Below, piece by piece: positions 18,053-26,833 of a stretch of DNA of 64,000 bases; the stretch's first letter is position 1, and each line of letters begins with the position of its first letter. Under the pieces are notes generated by a model. The model did no database searches. It was not told where the DNA came from and saw nothing but the letters and a program-made list of their open reading frames with translations. Location of the stretch: contig NC_008531.1 in NCBI RefSeq assembly GCF_000014445.1, positions 465,001 to 529,000 of the forward strand, in the 5' to 3' direction. The position numbers and the translations under genes were made by a program. The stretch is from Leuconostoc mesenteroides subsp. mesenteroides ATCC 8293 (GTDB lineage Bacteria; Bacillota; Bacilli; Lactobacillales; Lactobacillaceae).

Positions 18053-19852
18053 ATGTTAGCAAATACAACACAACATATCGAACAAAAATTAATTTTATTA
18101 CCCAGTGAGCCTGGTTCATATCAGATGAAAGACCAGAATGGCAAAATTATTTATGTTGGTAAGGCAAAAAATCTAAAAAATCGTGTTCGTTCATACTTTA
18201 AGCAAGATCATGACGGAAAGACAGCCGAATTAGTATCCAAAATAGTTGATTTTGATTTCATCGTGACAAATTCTGATAAAGAAGCTTTTTTGTTAGAAAA
18301 CGAATTGATCAAGAAGTATAAACCATACTACAATATTCGTTTGAAGTATGGTACAGGATATCCTTATATCAAGATTACAAAAGAACGTAATCCAAAAATG
18401 GCTTTAGTCAATGAGGTAAAAAAAGACGGTGGTTTTTATTTTGGACCATACCCAAACGTCTATGCTGCCCAAGAAACGCTAAGGTTTCTAGAGAAGAACT
18501 ATCCATTGCGCCGCTGTAACGGACCACAAGGTAGACCGTGCTTGTACTATAATATGGGTCAATGTCTGGGCGCTTGTTTCCGTGATGTTCCTGTTCAAGA
18601 ATACAATGATCAGATCAGCCGCATCAAAAAGTTTCTTGATGGTGATACAAAGATTGTCAAGAAACAAATAGCTGAAAAAATGCAAGTTGCAGCATCGTCA
18701 TTGGAATTCGAACGGGCTGCAGATTTACGTGATCAGTTAAAGTATATCGACGAAACTGTTGAGAGCCAACGTGTGCTATCAAAAGACACTACACCAAGAG
18801 ACCTATTCAATTATTATATGGATAAGGGCTGGATGACCGTTGAGGTATTCTTTCTACGGCAAGCCCGTTTGATTCGTCAATTTAAGCGAACGTTTTCCAT
18901 TGTTGGTGAGGCTGATGAAGAAGTTTCCAGTTTTATTCAGCAATTTTATTCGCAAAAAAACATTCAAAAGCCACGCGAAGTTCTGGTACCAAAAGGTATT
19001 GATACAAAAGCACTTTCTGCTGTTCTAGAGGTTCCAGTTAGAATTCCTGTGCGTGGTGAAAAACGGGAGTTACTTGATTTAGCTGCTAAAAATGCTCGTA
19101 TTGTGTTAGAGGAGAAATTCCGACTAATGCAATTGAATGAGCGAAAAACGACTGGGGCAATGAAGGAAATTACTGATGCACTTCAAATACCTATGGGTCA
19201 TCGAATTGAAGCATTCGATCACTCTCATACACAAGGAGTTGAGATTGTCAGTGCCATGGTTGTTTTTGACGATGGGATCCCTAATAAAACAGAGTACCGT
19301 AAATATAAAATTAAATCGACAGATCATGCAAATGAATGGGCAGAAACGCAAGAGGTTATTCGTCGCAGATATTCTCGTCTATTAAGGGAAGACGGCGATT
19401 TTCCTGATTTAATTTTAATGGATGGCGGCGAAATTCAATTGCATGCGGCGCAAGAAGTGTTAGAGGATGAGCTTGGGTTAACAAATATACCAATTGCCGC
19501 AATGGTTAAAAATGATAAGCATAAGACGGCTGATCTAATCGATGGTGTGACTAATCAGATAGTTACTCTTGACAAACAGTCGGAGGGTTTCTTTTTAATA
19601 CAACGCGTACAAGAAGAGGTACACCGATTTGCTATTAGTTTTCATCGTCAGTTACGTTCAAAAAACTCACTTGCTTCACGTTTAGACACGATACAAGGTG
19701 TTGGTCCGAAAACAAGACAAAAGCTTTTGCGAGAGTTTGGGTCGTTACCCAAAATTACCGCAGCAAGTGTTAGCGACTTAGTTGACATTGGTATTAATGA
19801 AAAATTAGCACGTGTGATTCATTTGTCGCTCTCGGCAGGTGATAATAGCTAA
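18053..19852 (+). CDS. uvrC: Excinuclease ABC subunit C
   Basis: Makes the two incisions around DNA lesions in nucleotide excision repair with UvrA and UvrB. The 599 residues have the GIY-YIG domain (PGSYQMKDQNGKIIYVGKA, from about 20), four-cysteine region (CNGPQGRPCLYYNMGQCLGAC), a UVR segment near 205, the RNase H-like endonuclease domain (EAFDHSHTQG, and LILMDGG) and C-terminal helix-hairpin-helix motifs (IQGVGPKTRQKLL). There is no proper Shine-Dalgarno sequence; TATAAT lies 6 bases before the ATG. No later in-frame ATG would keep the GIY-YIG domain intact. Confidence 0.95.
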   Translation: MLANTTQHIEQKLILLPSEPGSYQMKDQNGKIIYVGKAKNLKNRVRSYFKQDHDGKTAELVSKIVDFDFIVTNSDKEAFLLENELIKKYKPYYNIRLKYGTGYPYIKITKERNPKMALVNEVKKDGGFYFGPYPNVYAAQETLRFLEKNYPLRRCNGPQGRPCLYYNMGQCLGACFRDVPVQEYNDQISRIKKFLDGDTKIVKKQIAEKMQVAASSLEFERAADLRDQLKYIDETVESQRVLSKDTTPRDLFNYYMDKGWMTVEVFFLRQARLIRQFKRTFSIVGEADEEVSSFIQQFYSQKNIQKPREVLVPKGIDTKALSAVLEVPVRIPVRGEKRELLDLAAKNARIVLEEKFRLMQLNERKTTGAMKEITDALQIPMGHRIEAFDHSHTQGVEIVSAMVVFDDGIPNKTEYRKYKIKSTDHANEWAETQEVIRRRYSRLLREDGDFPDLILMDGGEIQLHAAQEVLEDELGLTNIPIAAMVKNDKHKTADLIDGVTNQIVTLDKQSEGFFLIQRVQEEVHRFAISFHRQLRSKNSLASRLDTIQGVGPKTRQKLLREFGSLPKITAASVSDLVDIGINEKLARVIHLSLSAGDNS

Positions 19853-19914
19853 GATGGCTTATATATGTTAAACTAGAGTGTTAATTATTCGCAAGCTCTT
19901 CGTTGTAGAGCAGT

Positions 19915-20017
19915 AAAGGAGAAAAGGCGCCGCAGGATAGTCAGCTAAACGATTAAGTTAAATGTTAATTTTTTGGTTTACAAGCAAAGAATATATCTGC
20001 TCGCGCTCTATATAGAT
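19915..20017 (+). promoter_or_regulatory. obgE leader: Shine-Dalgarno, long hairpin, then ATG
   Basis: AAAGGAG (19915-19921) is the only good ribosome-binding site but lies 96 bases before the ATG. Between them, GCGC-GCAG-ATA (19927-19939) can pair with TAT-CTGC-GCGC (19994-20006), enclosing further stems (TAAAC / GTTTA, ATTAA / TTAAT). Eleven bases then lead to the ATG. A smaller hairpin AGCTCT / AGAGCA lies just upstream at 19894-19912. I see no match to a riboswitch class I know. Confidence 0.5.
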
Positions 20018-21337
20018 ATGGCATTCGTAGATCAAGCACAAATAGAAGTAAAAGCCGGAAAAGGCGGTGACGGTATTGTTTCATTCCGTCATGAAAAATT
20101 CGTAGCAATGGGTGGACCTTTTGGTGGTGATGGTGGTCATGGTGGCTCAATCATCTTTAAAGTAGATGAAGGCCTGCGCACACTAATGGATTTTCGTTAT
20201 AATCGGCATTTTAAAGCTCAACCAGGTGGCAATGGTGGCACGAAAGGGATGACCGGTGCTTCAGCTGATAACCGTGTCGTTAAGGTGCCACAAGGTACCA
20301 CCGTTAGCGACGCTGATACAGGTGAAGTATTGGCTGACATGCTTGAAAACGGTCAAGAACTTGTGGTCGCTAAAGGTGGGCGTGGTGGACGTGGAAATAT
20401 TCATTTTGCTACGCCAGCAAACCCAGCGCCAGAATTGTCAGAAAACGGTGAACCTGGCCAAATTAGGAATCTAAAGCTAGAGCTTAAGGTACTGGCTGAT
20501 GTTGGTTTAGTTGGATTTCCTTCTGCCGGTAAATCAACGCTCCTGTCAGTTGTTTCAAATGCTAAACCAAAAGTAGCGGCTTATCATTTTACAACATTAT
20601 CACCAAACATTGGTATGGTTCGTCTAGACGACGATCGTGATTTTGTTATGGCTGACTTACCAGGATTAATTGAAGGGGCTTCTCAAGGTATCGGGCTGGG
20701 GTTCCAATTCTTACGTCATGTGGAACGAACTAAAGTTATTCTGCATCTAGTTGACATGTCAGGTATTGAGGGAACAGATCCCTACACACAATATCGTAAA
20801 ATACTAGATGAGCTACAACAATATGATGAAACGATTTTAAACCGACCACAAATTGTTGTACCAACTAAGATGGACATGCCTGACTCTGAAGAAAATCTTG
20901 CCAAGTTTAGGAAAGAAGTTGCTACTGATTCTGGGTTACCCATCCAACCAGAAATTGTACCAATATCATCAATCACACGTGATGGTGTCAAGGACTTAAT
21001 GCGTTTAACAGCAGATATGTTAGCTACAGCACCCGCGCCTGAAAGTTATCGACCAGAGACCAAAAATGATACATCTGAAAAGAGCTACACGTTCAAACCG
21101 GAAACACATGATTTCACAGTCGAGTGGATTGCGGATGAAGAACGTTGGTTGCTTAGCGGTGCTGAAATCGAGAAGTTATTCTTAATGACTAATATTCAGC
21201 GTGACGCAACAATTATGCGATTTGCTCGTCAACTACGTCATATGGGCGTTGATGATAAACTTCGTGAAGCTGGAGCTAAAGATGGTGACGATGTTCGCAT
21301 CAATAATTCCGACTTCGTATTTGAATTTAGTGAATAA
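20018..21337 (+). CDS. obgE: GTPase ObgE/CgtA
   Basis: Essential GTPase acting in 50S ribosome assembly and stress responses. The 439 residues have the glycine-rich Obg fold ([20 protein letters not shown] at 3-22 onward), the G domain with P-loop [21 protein letters not shown] and TKMD, and a C-terminal OCT domain. ATG 20018 was chosen because the family starts MxFVDxAxI; upstream in-frame extension to 19973 gives unrelated residues. No Shine-Dalgarno lies next to this ATG; see the leader entry. A terminator follows. Confidence 0.95.
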   Translation: MAFVDQAQIEVKAGKGGDGIVSFRHEKFVAMGGPFGGDGGHGGSIIFKVDEGLRTLMDFRYNRHFKAQPGGNGGTKGMTGASADNRVVKVPQGTTVSDADTGEVLADMLENGQELVVAKGGRGGRGNIHFATPANPAPELSENGEPGQIRNLKLELKVLADVGLVGFPSAGKSTLLSVVSNAKPKVAAYHFTTLSPNIGMVRLDDDRDFVMADLPGLIEGASQGIGLGFQFLRHVERTKVILHLVDMSGIEGTDPYTQYRKILDELQQYDETILNRPQIVVPTKMDMPDSEENLAKFRKEVATDSGLPIQPEIVPISSITRDGVKDLMRLTADMLATAPAPESYRPETKNDTSEKSYTFKPETHDFTVEWIADEERWLLSGAEIEKLFLMTNIQRDATIMRFARQLRHMGVDDKLREAGAKDGDDVRINNSDFVFEFSE

Positions 21338-21346
21338 AATATTCTC

Positions 21347-21381
21347 AAAAAGGTTTGTCAACAAGACGAACCTTTTTTTTT
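21347..21381 (+). terminator. Terminator after obgE
   Basis: AAAAAGGTTTGTC / GACGAACCTTTTT with a 5-base loop and T run. Confidence 0.88.
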
Positions 21382-21477
21382 ACAATTTTTAAAGAGCTAT
21401 ATCTGTTCTTGTGAAAATAATACCTTGTTGTATAAGCGATCTTCACAATTTTAAGGCTACTCAAATTTAATCAAGAG

Positions 21478-21486
21478 TGCTATGAT
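21478..21486 (+). promoter_or_regulatory. Extended -10 promoter of alsS
   Basis: TGCTATGAT fits an extended -10 box (TGN + TATGAT); no clear -35 box. It lies 33 bases before the alsS ATG. Confidence 0.45.
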
Positions 21487-21519
21487 GAAAATACTAAGAT
21501 AAGGTGAGGCAAATGAATC

Positions 21520-23205
21520 ATGGCAAATAAAAAATATGGTGCAGATATTGTTACTGATAGTTTAGTCAATCATGGCGTTGATTTAGTTTTTGGAATTCCA
21601 GGTGCTAAAATTGATCGTTTATTCGAAACATTAGAACATCCAGCCGAAGGTCAAAGAGTACCTAAATTAGTTGTTGCACGTCACGAACAAAATGCAGCTT
21701 TTATGGCACAAGCATTTGCTCGTATAACAGGAAAAACAGGTGTTGTTATTGCCACCTCAGGTCCTGGTGTCGGCAACTTAGCTACTGGATTAATGACAGC
21801 AACCGCTGAAAGCGATCCTATTGTAGCCATTGGTGGTCAAGTACCGAGAAATGATTTATATCGTTTGACTCATCAATCAACAAATTCAGTTGCATTGTTT
21901 AGTCCGATCACAAACCTCGCTTCAGAAATTCAAGATCCAAATAATATTTCAGAAATTATTGCTAATGCTTTTGCAGCCGCTAATGGCGCTAAAAAAGGTG
22001 CGACTTTTGTTTCATTGCCACAAGATGTAGACGATGCACAAGTAACTATTGAAGCACTTCCTAAAATTACCCCTGCACAGCAAGGCGCAGCCGCTATTAA
22101 GGATATTGATTGGTTAGCTGAACAAATTAAGGCTGCAAAATTACCGGTGTTGCTTGTGGGATCACGTGGATCTGATGATGCTACCGTTACTGCACTACAC
22201 CAATTACTGAAACAAACAACTTTGCCAGTCGTTGAAACTTTCCAAGGTGCTGGTGTAATTTCACGTGAATTAGAACCGGAAACATTTTTCGGCCGTATTG
22301 GCCTATTCCGTAATCAAACTGGCGACAAACTGCTAAAGCAATCTGATTTAGTGATTACACTGGGTTATGACGCGATTGAATATGAGCCACGTAACTGGAA
22401 CAAAGAAAACACTCTGAACATTGTCGCTTTGGATACAACACCGGTTCAAATTGATAATAATTTTGTACCGCAACGGCAGTTGGTCGGGGACTTAGCACAG
22501 AGCCTACGTTTGTTGATAGAACGTCTTAACGGATATGAATTGCCAACCACTAGCAAAGAAGTGCTAAAAAAATTGAAAGCAGATCTACGAGCATCTGACG
22601 AACCTTCTTATACCCCAGCACAAGGAAATTTGAACCATCCGTTGGATGTTATTAAGTCGATTCAAGCCCATGTGACAGATGATATGACAGTATCAACAGA
22701 CATCGGTTCACACTATATTTGGATGGCACGTCATTTCAAGTCTTATGTTGCGCGTCACTACCTTATCTCTAATGGCATGCAAACACTTGGGGTAGGGTTA
22801 CCTTGGGCTTTAGCGGCAGCAATGGTTCGTCCTAATGCCAAATCGGTATCAGTATCTGGTGATGGTGGTTTCTTCTTCTCAGCGATGGAATTAGAAACAG
22901 CAGTACGTTTAGGATTAAATACAGTCCACATCGTTTGGAATGATAATGCATATTACGATATGGTCAAGTTCCAAGAGGAAATGAAATACAACGGCCAGTC
23001 AGCAGGGGTTAAGTTTGGTAACATTGATTTGGTTAAGTATGCTGAAAGTTTTGGGGCCAAAGGCTTACGCGTTGAAACACCAGATGACCTTGATACTGTG
23101 CTAGACGAGGCATTTTCAACACAAGGACCTGTTGTTGTTGATATTCCGGTAGATTATTCACATAACTATGAGCTTGGTTCACAATTGATTGGTTCTGAAG
23201 GATAA
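21520..23205 (+). CDS. alsS: Acetolactate synthase, catabolic (AlsS type)
   Basis: Thiamine-diphosphate enzyme that condenses two pyruvates to 2-acetolactate, the entry to acetoin and diacetyl. The 561 residues have the N-terminal pyrimidine-binding domain (FGIPGAKIDRLFETLE; RHEQNAAFMAQAFARITGK with the catalytic Glu) and the C-terminal ThDP motif SGDGGFFFSAMELE ending in WNDN. Length and sequence fit AlsS rather than the IlvB large subunit, and no small regulatory subunit gene follows. AAGGTGAGG precedes the ATG. The decarboxylase gene is about 26 kb away, so the two are not one operon as in Bacillus. Confidence 0.93.
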   Translation: MANKKYGADIVTDSLVNHGVDLVFGIPGAKIDRLFETLEHPAEGQRVPKLVVARHEQNAAFMAQAFARITGKTGVVIATSGPGVGNLATGLMTATAESDPIVAIGGQVPRNDLYRLTHQSTNSVALFSPITNLASEIQDPNNISEIIANAFAAANGAKKGATFVSLPQDVDDAQVTIEALPKITPAQQGAAAIKDIDWLAEQIKAAKLPVLLVGSRGSDDATVTALHQLLKQTTLPVVETFQGAGVISRELEPETFFGRIGLFRNQTGDKLLKQSDLVITLGYDAIEYEPRNWNKENTLNIVALDTTPVQIDNNFVPQRQLVGDLAQSLRLLIERLNGYELPTTSKEVLKKLKADLRASDEPSYTPAQGNLNHPLDVIKSIQAHVTDDMTVSTDIGSHYIWMARHFKSYVARHYLISNGMQTLGVGLPWALAAAMVRPNAKSVSVSGDGGFFFSAMELETAVRLGLNTVHIVWNDNAYYDMVKFQEEMKYNGQSAGVKFGNIDLVKYAESFGAKGLRVETPDDLDTVLDEAFSTQGPVVVDIPVDYSHNYELGSQLIGSEG

Positions 23206-23228
23206 CATTATTACTAAGTTTTATAATT

Positions 23229-23265
23229 AAAAAGGAACAGGCGCAACATTAGCCTGTTCCTTTTT
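23229..23265. terminator. Bidirectional terminator between alsS and the converging unit
   Basis: AAAAAGGAACAGGC / GCCTGTTCCTTTTT, perfect 14-base arms. Confidence 0.9.
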
Positions 23266-23272
23266 CTATATG

Positions 23273-23662
23273 TTAAACTGGTTTTTCTATAGTTCGTGTT
23301 AATAGGATGCTTTCAAAGACCACAAATACAAGTAACTGAGGCCAAAAGGTAAGGCCTAGAATATTGTTTGTAAAGGTATTAGTGAGTACGAAAGTGCAGC
23401 CGATATAACAAAAATAGTATAGCGACAATAATTTATAGGGGACACTAGAATTATTTGTTAAACGAGGCAACTGAAGTAAATAAATTAATGCAATTAGGGT
23501 TGTAATGATTATCATAAATCGGAATCTTATACTACTTTGGGGATGAAAATACCAAAAATCAACATGACCTATAATTGCGATAAAAATAATGAAAAATAGA
23601 TCATAAAGTCTTTTTGACCTTGGTCGGCCACCATCCCAATTATCTAATAGATTATTAAACAT
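23273..23662 (-). CDS. Small membrane protein of unknown function
   Basis: I do not recognise this 129-residue protein. It has a short polar N-terminus (NNLLDNWDGGRPRSKRLYD) followed by four probable membrane segments (LFFIIFIAIIGHVDFWYF; FMIIITTLIALIYLLQL; LLSLYYFCYIGCTFVL; WPQLLVFVVFESILL). The pattern recalls small four-helix integral proteins of lactic acid bacteria. AGAGG lies before the ATG. It starts 57 bases after the pepS stop on the same strand and may be transcribed with it. Confidence 0.65.
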   Translation of the reverse strand: MFNNLLDNWDGGRPRSKRLYDLFFIIFIAIIGHVDFWYFHPQSSIRFRFMIIITTLIALIYLLQLPRLTNNSSVPYKLLSLYYFCYIGCTFVLTNTFTNNILGLTFWPQLLVFVVFESILLTRTIEKPV

Positions 23663-23719
23663 ACGTAAACCTCTAACCTAGTGTATCACTTATTCGAAGT
23701 TTGGGCAGGATGCAGGAAC

Positions 23720-24949
23720 TTATGCCCAATCACCTGAACGGAATACTGGTACAACCTCACCATCTTGAGTGACACCATCAATGTCCATATCATTTGATCC
23801 AATCATAAAGTCAACATGTTCATCTGAAATATTCCATCCGCGCTTCGCTAAATTCTCCGGTTTTTCTGTTTTTCCACCTGAAATATTAGAAGCATAAGCA
23901 GCACCGATGGCCAAATGATCGGAAGCATTTTCATCAAAGAGGGTATTGTAGAATAAAATACCACTTTGTGCAATTGGTGAAGGGTCGGGTACTAGAGAAA
24001 CTTCACCTAGTGATTTAGACCCTTCGTCAGTATTGATGATTTTTTCTAATACATCTAATCCAGAAGTAGCTTGTGCTTTGACAATGCGACCGTCTTCAAA
24101 ATCTAATTCAATATTTTCAATGACATTACCTTGATAAGACAGTGGAAGCGTTGCTGCCACATGACCATGGATATTACGGTTATCTGGTGCTGTAAAGACT
24201 TCCTCAGTCGGCATGTTTGGAATGAAGATGTTGCCGGCTTTATCTTGGGAGTAAGCAGCCTCCCAGACATGACCTTCAGCTAATCCAATTGTGAAAGCAG
24301 ATTTTGCGTTTTTGTAATGTAGTTCTTTGAAATTTTGTTCGTTTAACCAATCGGCTTTGTTTTTGAGTTTGTTGATGTGTAGATCCCAGTTATCCACTGC
24401 ATCACTATCATCATCAATACGCACATCTTTGAGAATTTCTTCCCACAAGCGGTTCACTGCATCTTGTCCTTTTAAATCTGGGAATACTTTTTCTGCCCAT
24501 TCTTGACCAGCTGCTGCCACAACAAGCCATGAGATATCATCTTTCATCGTTGCTTCACGAACGCGGAATAATGCTTTTTGATTGGCTTTTGTCAATGTAG
24601 CTAATCTTTCTGCATCAACGTCAGCCAAACCATCAGGATCCTGTGAAATTAATGAAATGCGGGAGGCGTATTTGTCCATTAATTCATTTGCTTTAGTTAC
24701 CTGATAATTTGGTACTTCCTTCAGACGGTCTAGCGACGTATGATTTAGAAATTCTTTGGCGATCGTTTGATCTGACCATTCCATAACAACCTCGTGAGCA
24801 CCTGCTTTATAAGCTTCGGCAACAATTTTACGAGCAAAATAAGCTTCGTCAACTGCTGCGTAAAGGATTATTGTTTGTCCTGGTTGGACGTTAACCCCTT
24901 TTTTTACGATGAGTTCAGCGTACTTGTTGAGTTTTGTTTCTAAAGACAT
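23720..24949 (-). CDS. pepS: Aminopeptidase PepS (family M29)
   Basis: Cytoplasmic metallo-aminopeptidase of the thermophilic aminopeptidase family M29. The 409 residues carry the family metal-binding stretches: GLAEGHVWEAA, NMPTEEVFTAPD, the region SLVPDPSPIAQSGILFYNTLFDENASDHLAIG, and the C-terminal HVDFMIGSNDMDIDG. ATG 24949 was chosen because GGAGAGAAAAC directly precedes it and the protein then begins MSLETKLNKYAELIVKKGV; an upstream in-frame ATG adds 16 residues with no ribosome site. It contributes to peptide use along with PepN, PepX and PepQ in this window. Confidence 0.93.
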   Translation of the reverse strand: MSLETKLNKYAELIVKKGVNVQPGQTIILYAAVDEAYFARKIVAEAYKAGAHEVVMEWSDQTIAKEFLNHTSLDRLKEVPNYQVTKANELMDKYASRISLISQDPDGLADVDAERLATLTKANQKALFRVREATMKDDISWLVVAAAGQEWAEKVFPDLKGQDAVNRLWEEILKDVRIDDDSDAVDNWDLHINKLKNKADWLNEQNFKELHYKNAKSAFTIGLAEGHVWEAAYSQDKAGNIFIPNMPTEEVFTAPDNRNIHGHVAATLPLSYQGNVIENIELDFEDGRIVKAQATSGLDVLEKIINTDEGSKSLGEVSLVPDPSPIAQSGILFYNTLFDENASDHLAIGAAYASNISGGKTEKPENLAKRGWNISDEHVDFMIGSNDMDIDGVTQDGEVVPVFRSGDWA

Positions 24950-25081
24950 GTTTTCTCTCCGTATGAGTAAATTTAGTTTGTCTGTCAATTTTCCCATTAA
25001 TGCACCATGTTAGCAAGTTTTTTGTTATTGATTTATCATTTTCGTAAGGCATGTTAATAGGCGTAAGTATCTATTTTCTTG

Positions 25082-25087
25082 TATAAT
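25082..25087 (+). promoter_or_regulatory. -10 box of the GH25-like gene (predicts a leaderless transcript)
   Basis: TATAAT followed by six bases and ATG 25094. No convincing -35 box at 16-18 bases. Confidence 0.45.
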
Positions 25088-25093
25088 AATAGT

Positions 25094-25831
25094 ATGGAAA
25101 ATGTATTTGCAAGTGCCTCACAATATAAAACTAAAAAATTACTAACATTTACTTCTTGGCTATTGATTCTGTCTGGTATTGTTTGTTCATTTACTGTCTG
25201 GGTTTTTGCGAAACCAGTGGTGACACAAACAAATGCGATTCCTAGCGGCTTTTCAGTGCAGGGTGTGTCAATTAACCAAACATCTAACTATGTTGATTTT
25301 AATAATCTAGCAAGTAATGGTGTGAGCTTTGTTTATATGCGCACGACATCTGGTAGTTCGGTCATGGATGGTGGTTATAAATCGAGTTTTTCCCGCGCTA
25401 AATCAGCCCATTTGAAAGTTGGGACCATTCATGTTTATGATGCGAGCGTCACAGCAGCGACACAAGCACAATACTATATTGACAATGTGGGAAACAATAT
25501 TGGTGAGCTGCCAATTGCAATTTCAGTGACTGCTGATCAGATTAGTACGGCAACATCCAAGCAACGTTTAGCATCGCTAGTCCAAATACTAGCTTCGCAC
25601 TATAATCATGACATGATTATTTATACGACACCAAATGTTCAAAAGAAGTTGTCGTCCACAATATCCAAAACAAAATATTGGTTGATTGAAGACAATACAA
25701 AAAATACAGACAGCAAGAACTTATTTATTCAATATGATGAAGATCAAACAATTGGATCAGGGTTGAAGGCAATTAAAATGCCAACGACAGTGTTTAATGG
25801 CACGCAAAAACAATTTGAGGTGTACAAATGA
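25094..25831 (+). CDS. GH25 lysozyme-like protein lacking the catalytic residues
   Basis: A 245-residue protein with an N-terminal membrane anchor or signal (LLTFTSWLLILSGIVCSFTVWVF) and an extracytoplasmic domain shaped like glycoside hydrolase family 25 (GVSINQTSNYVDFNNLASNG, VSFVYMRTTSG, then AKSAHLKVGTIHVYDA). In active GH25 enzymes the first strand carries Asp (GxDVS) and the later strand has an acidic DxE pair; here the matching places read GVSINQ and PIAISV, so it is probably not an active muramidase. ATG 25094 has no Shine-Dalgarno sequence. Its 3' end overlaps the next gene (ATGA). Confidence 0.65.
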   Translation: MENVFASASQYKTKKLLTFTSWLLILSGIVCSFTVWVFAKPVVTQTNAIPSGFSVQGVSINQTSNYVDFNNLASNGVSFVYMRTTSGSSVMDGGYKSSFSRAKSAHLKVGTIHVYDASVTAATQAQYYIDNVGNNIGELPIAISVTADQISTATSKQRLASLVQILASHYNHDMIIYTTPNVQKKLSSTISKTKYWLIEDNTKNTDSKNLFIQYDEDQTIGSGLKAIKMPTTVFNGTQKQFEVYK

Positions 25832-26832
25832 TTAAATTGGGTATTATTGGTACAAGCTGGATCACAGCAATGCTCATTGATGCAGCAATAAAAACAAAAG
25901 CGTATGATTTAACAACAGTCTATTCACGTTCACAAGCTAGTGGTGAAAAATTTTTAGCATCATTAGACCTTGATACAGACAATGTTGATGTAGTTACTAC
26001 TTTAAGTGATTTATATCAAAATATTGATGTGGTTTATATAGCATCACCGAACGCTTTGCATTTTGAACAGGCTAAGGTAGCCATTCAGTCCGGCGTTCAC
26101 GTGATTGTTGAAAAACCTTCGTTTAGTAACCCAACAGAGTTTGAAAAAATAGAATCTCTGCTAGCAACACATCCAGATGTGCGTTTATTTGAGGCTGCTC
26201 GCCATGTTCATCAACCAAATTTCAAGGCCATTCAGGAAACAGTCGCTAAGATGGATCAGTTACAAGGGGCAACGCTAGTTTATCAAAAGTACTCATCCCG
26301 TTATAATGCTTACTTAGCTGGGCAGGAGCCAAATGTTCTGACGAGAGAGTTCAGTGCTGGTGCGTTATATGATTTGGGCGTCTATCCAATTTACGCAGCG
26401 TTGGCTGTTTATGGTGCGCCTAATGCCGTACAGTATTTACCTAGACTATTACGCAACGGGGCCGATGGTAGTGGTGTAGCCAATCTATTTTACGACAATT
26501 TTAATGTAACTGTTATCTTCGGTAAAACTTCAAATTCGTATTTACCAAGCGAGTTTTATGGATTAAAGGATACAATTAGTGTCAGCAATATTGCAGAGCT
26601 TGAAAAGGTTACTTATTATGATGGTGAAGGAAACAATAATCATTTAGGAGATGTACCCGAAGAAAATCCCATGATTCGTGAGAGTCAGGATTTTGCAAAT
26701 ATTATTAACGACCCAACTAAAAATCACGCTGAATATAGTCAGTGGTTTCAGTTGGCGAAGCAAGTGAACCAGACATTGTTTGACTTGCGTCAGTCTGCAG
26801 GCATTGAGTTTCCTGCAGATATAAAGGAATAA
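25828..26832 (+). CDS. Gfo/Idh/MocA-type oxidoreductase
   Basis: NAD(P)-dependent dehydrogenase of 334 residues. It opens with a Rossmann segment (KLGIIGTSWITAMLIDAA, about 3-20) and has the YIASPNALHFEQA and VIVEKPS motifs (EKP, the conserved lysine of the family) near residue 90. The C-terminal part is the beta-sheet substrate domain. The substrate cannot be told from sequence; relatives act on sugars or inositols. The ATG overlaps the TGA of the GH25-like gene, and the DEAD-box gene starts 1 base after its stop, so the three form one transcription unit. Confidence 0.87.
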   Translation: MIKLGIIGTSWITAMLIDAAIKTKAYDLTTVYSRSQASGEKFLASLDLDTDNVDVVTTLSDLYQNIDVVYIASPNALHFEQAKVAIQSGVHVIVEKPSFSNPTEFEKIESLLATHPDVRLFEAARHVHQPNFKAIQETVAKMDQLQGATLVYQKYSSRYNAYLAGQEPNVLTREFSAGALYDLGVYPIYAALAVYGAPNAVQYLPRLLRNGADGSGVANLFYDNFNVTVIFGKTSNSYLPSEFYGLKDTISVSNIAELEKVTYYDGEGNNNHLGDVPEENPMIRESQDFANIINDPTKNHAEYSQWFQLAKQVNQTLFDLRQSAGIEFPADIKE

Positions 26833-26833
26833 A

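Noticed and set aside
19962-20015. 17-codon open frame ([17 protein letters not shown]) ending 2 bases before the obgE ATG
   Set aside because: No ribosome site and most of it lies inside the predicted hairpin; translational coupling is possible but unsupported.
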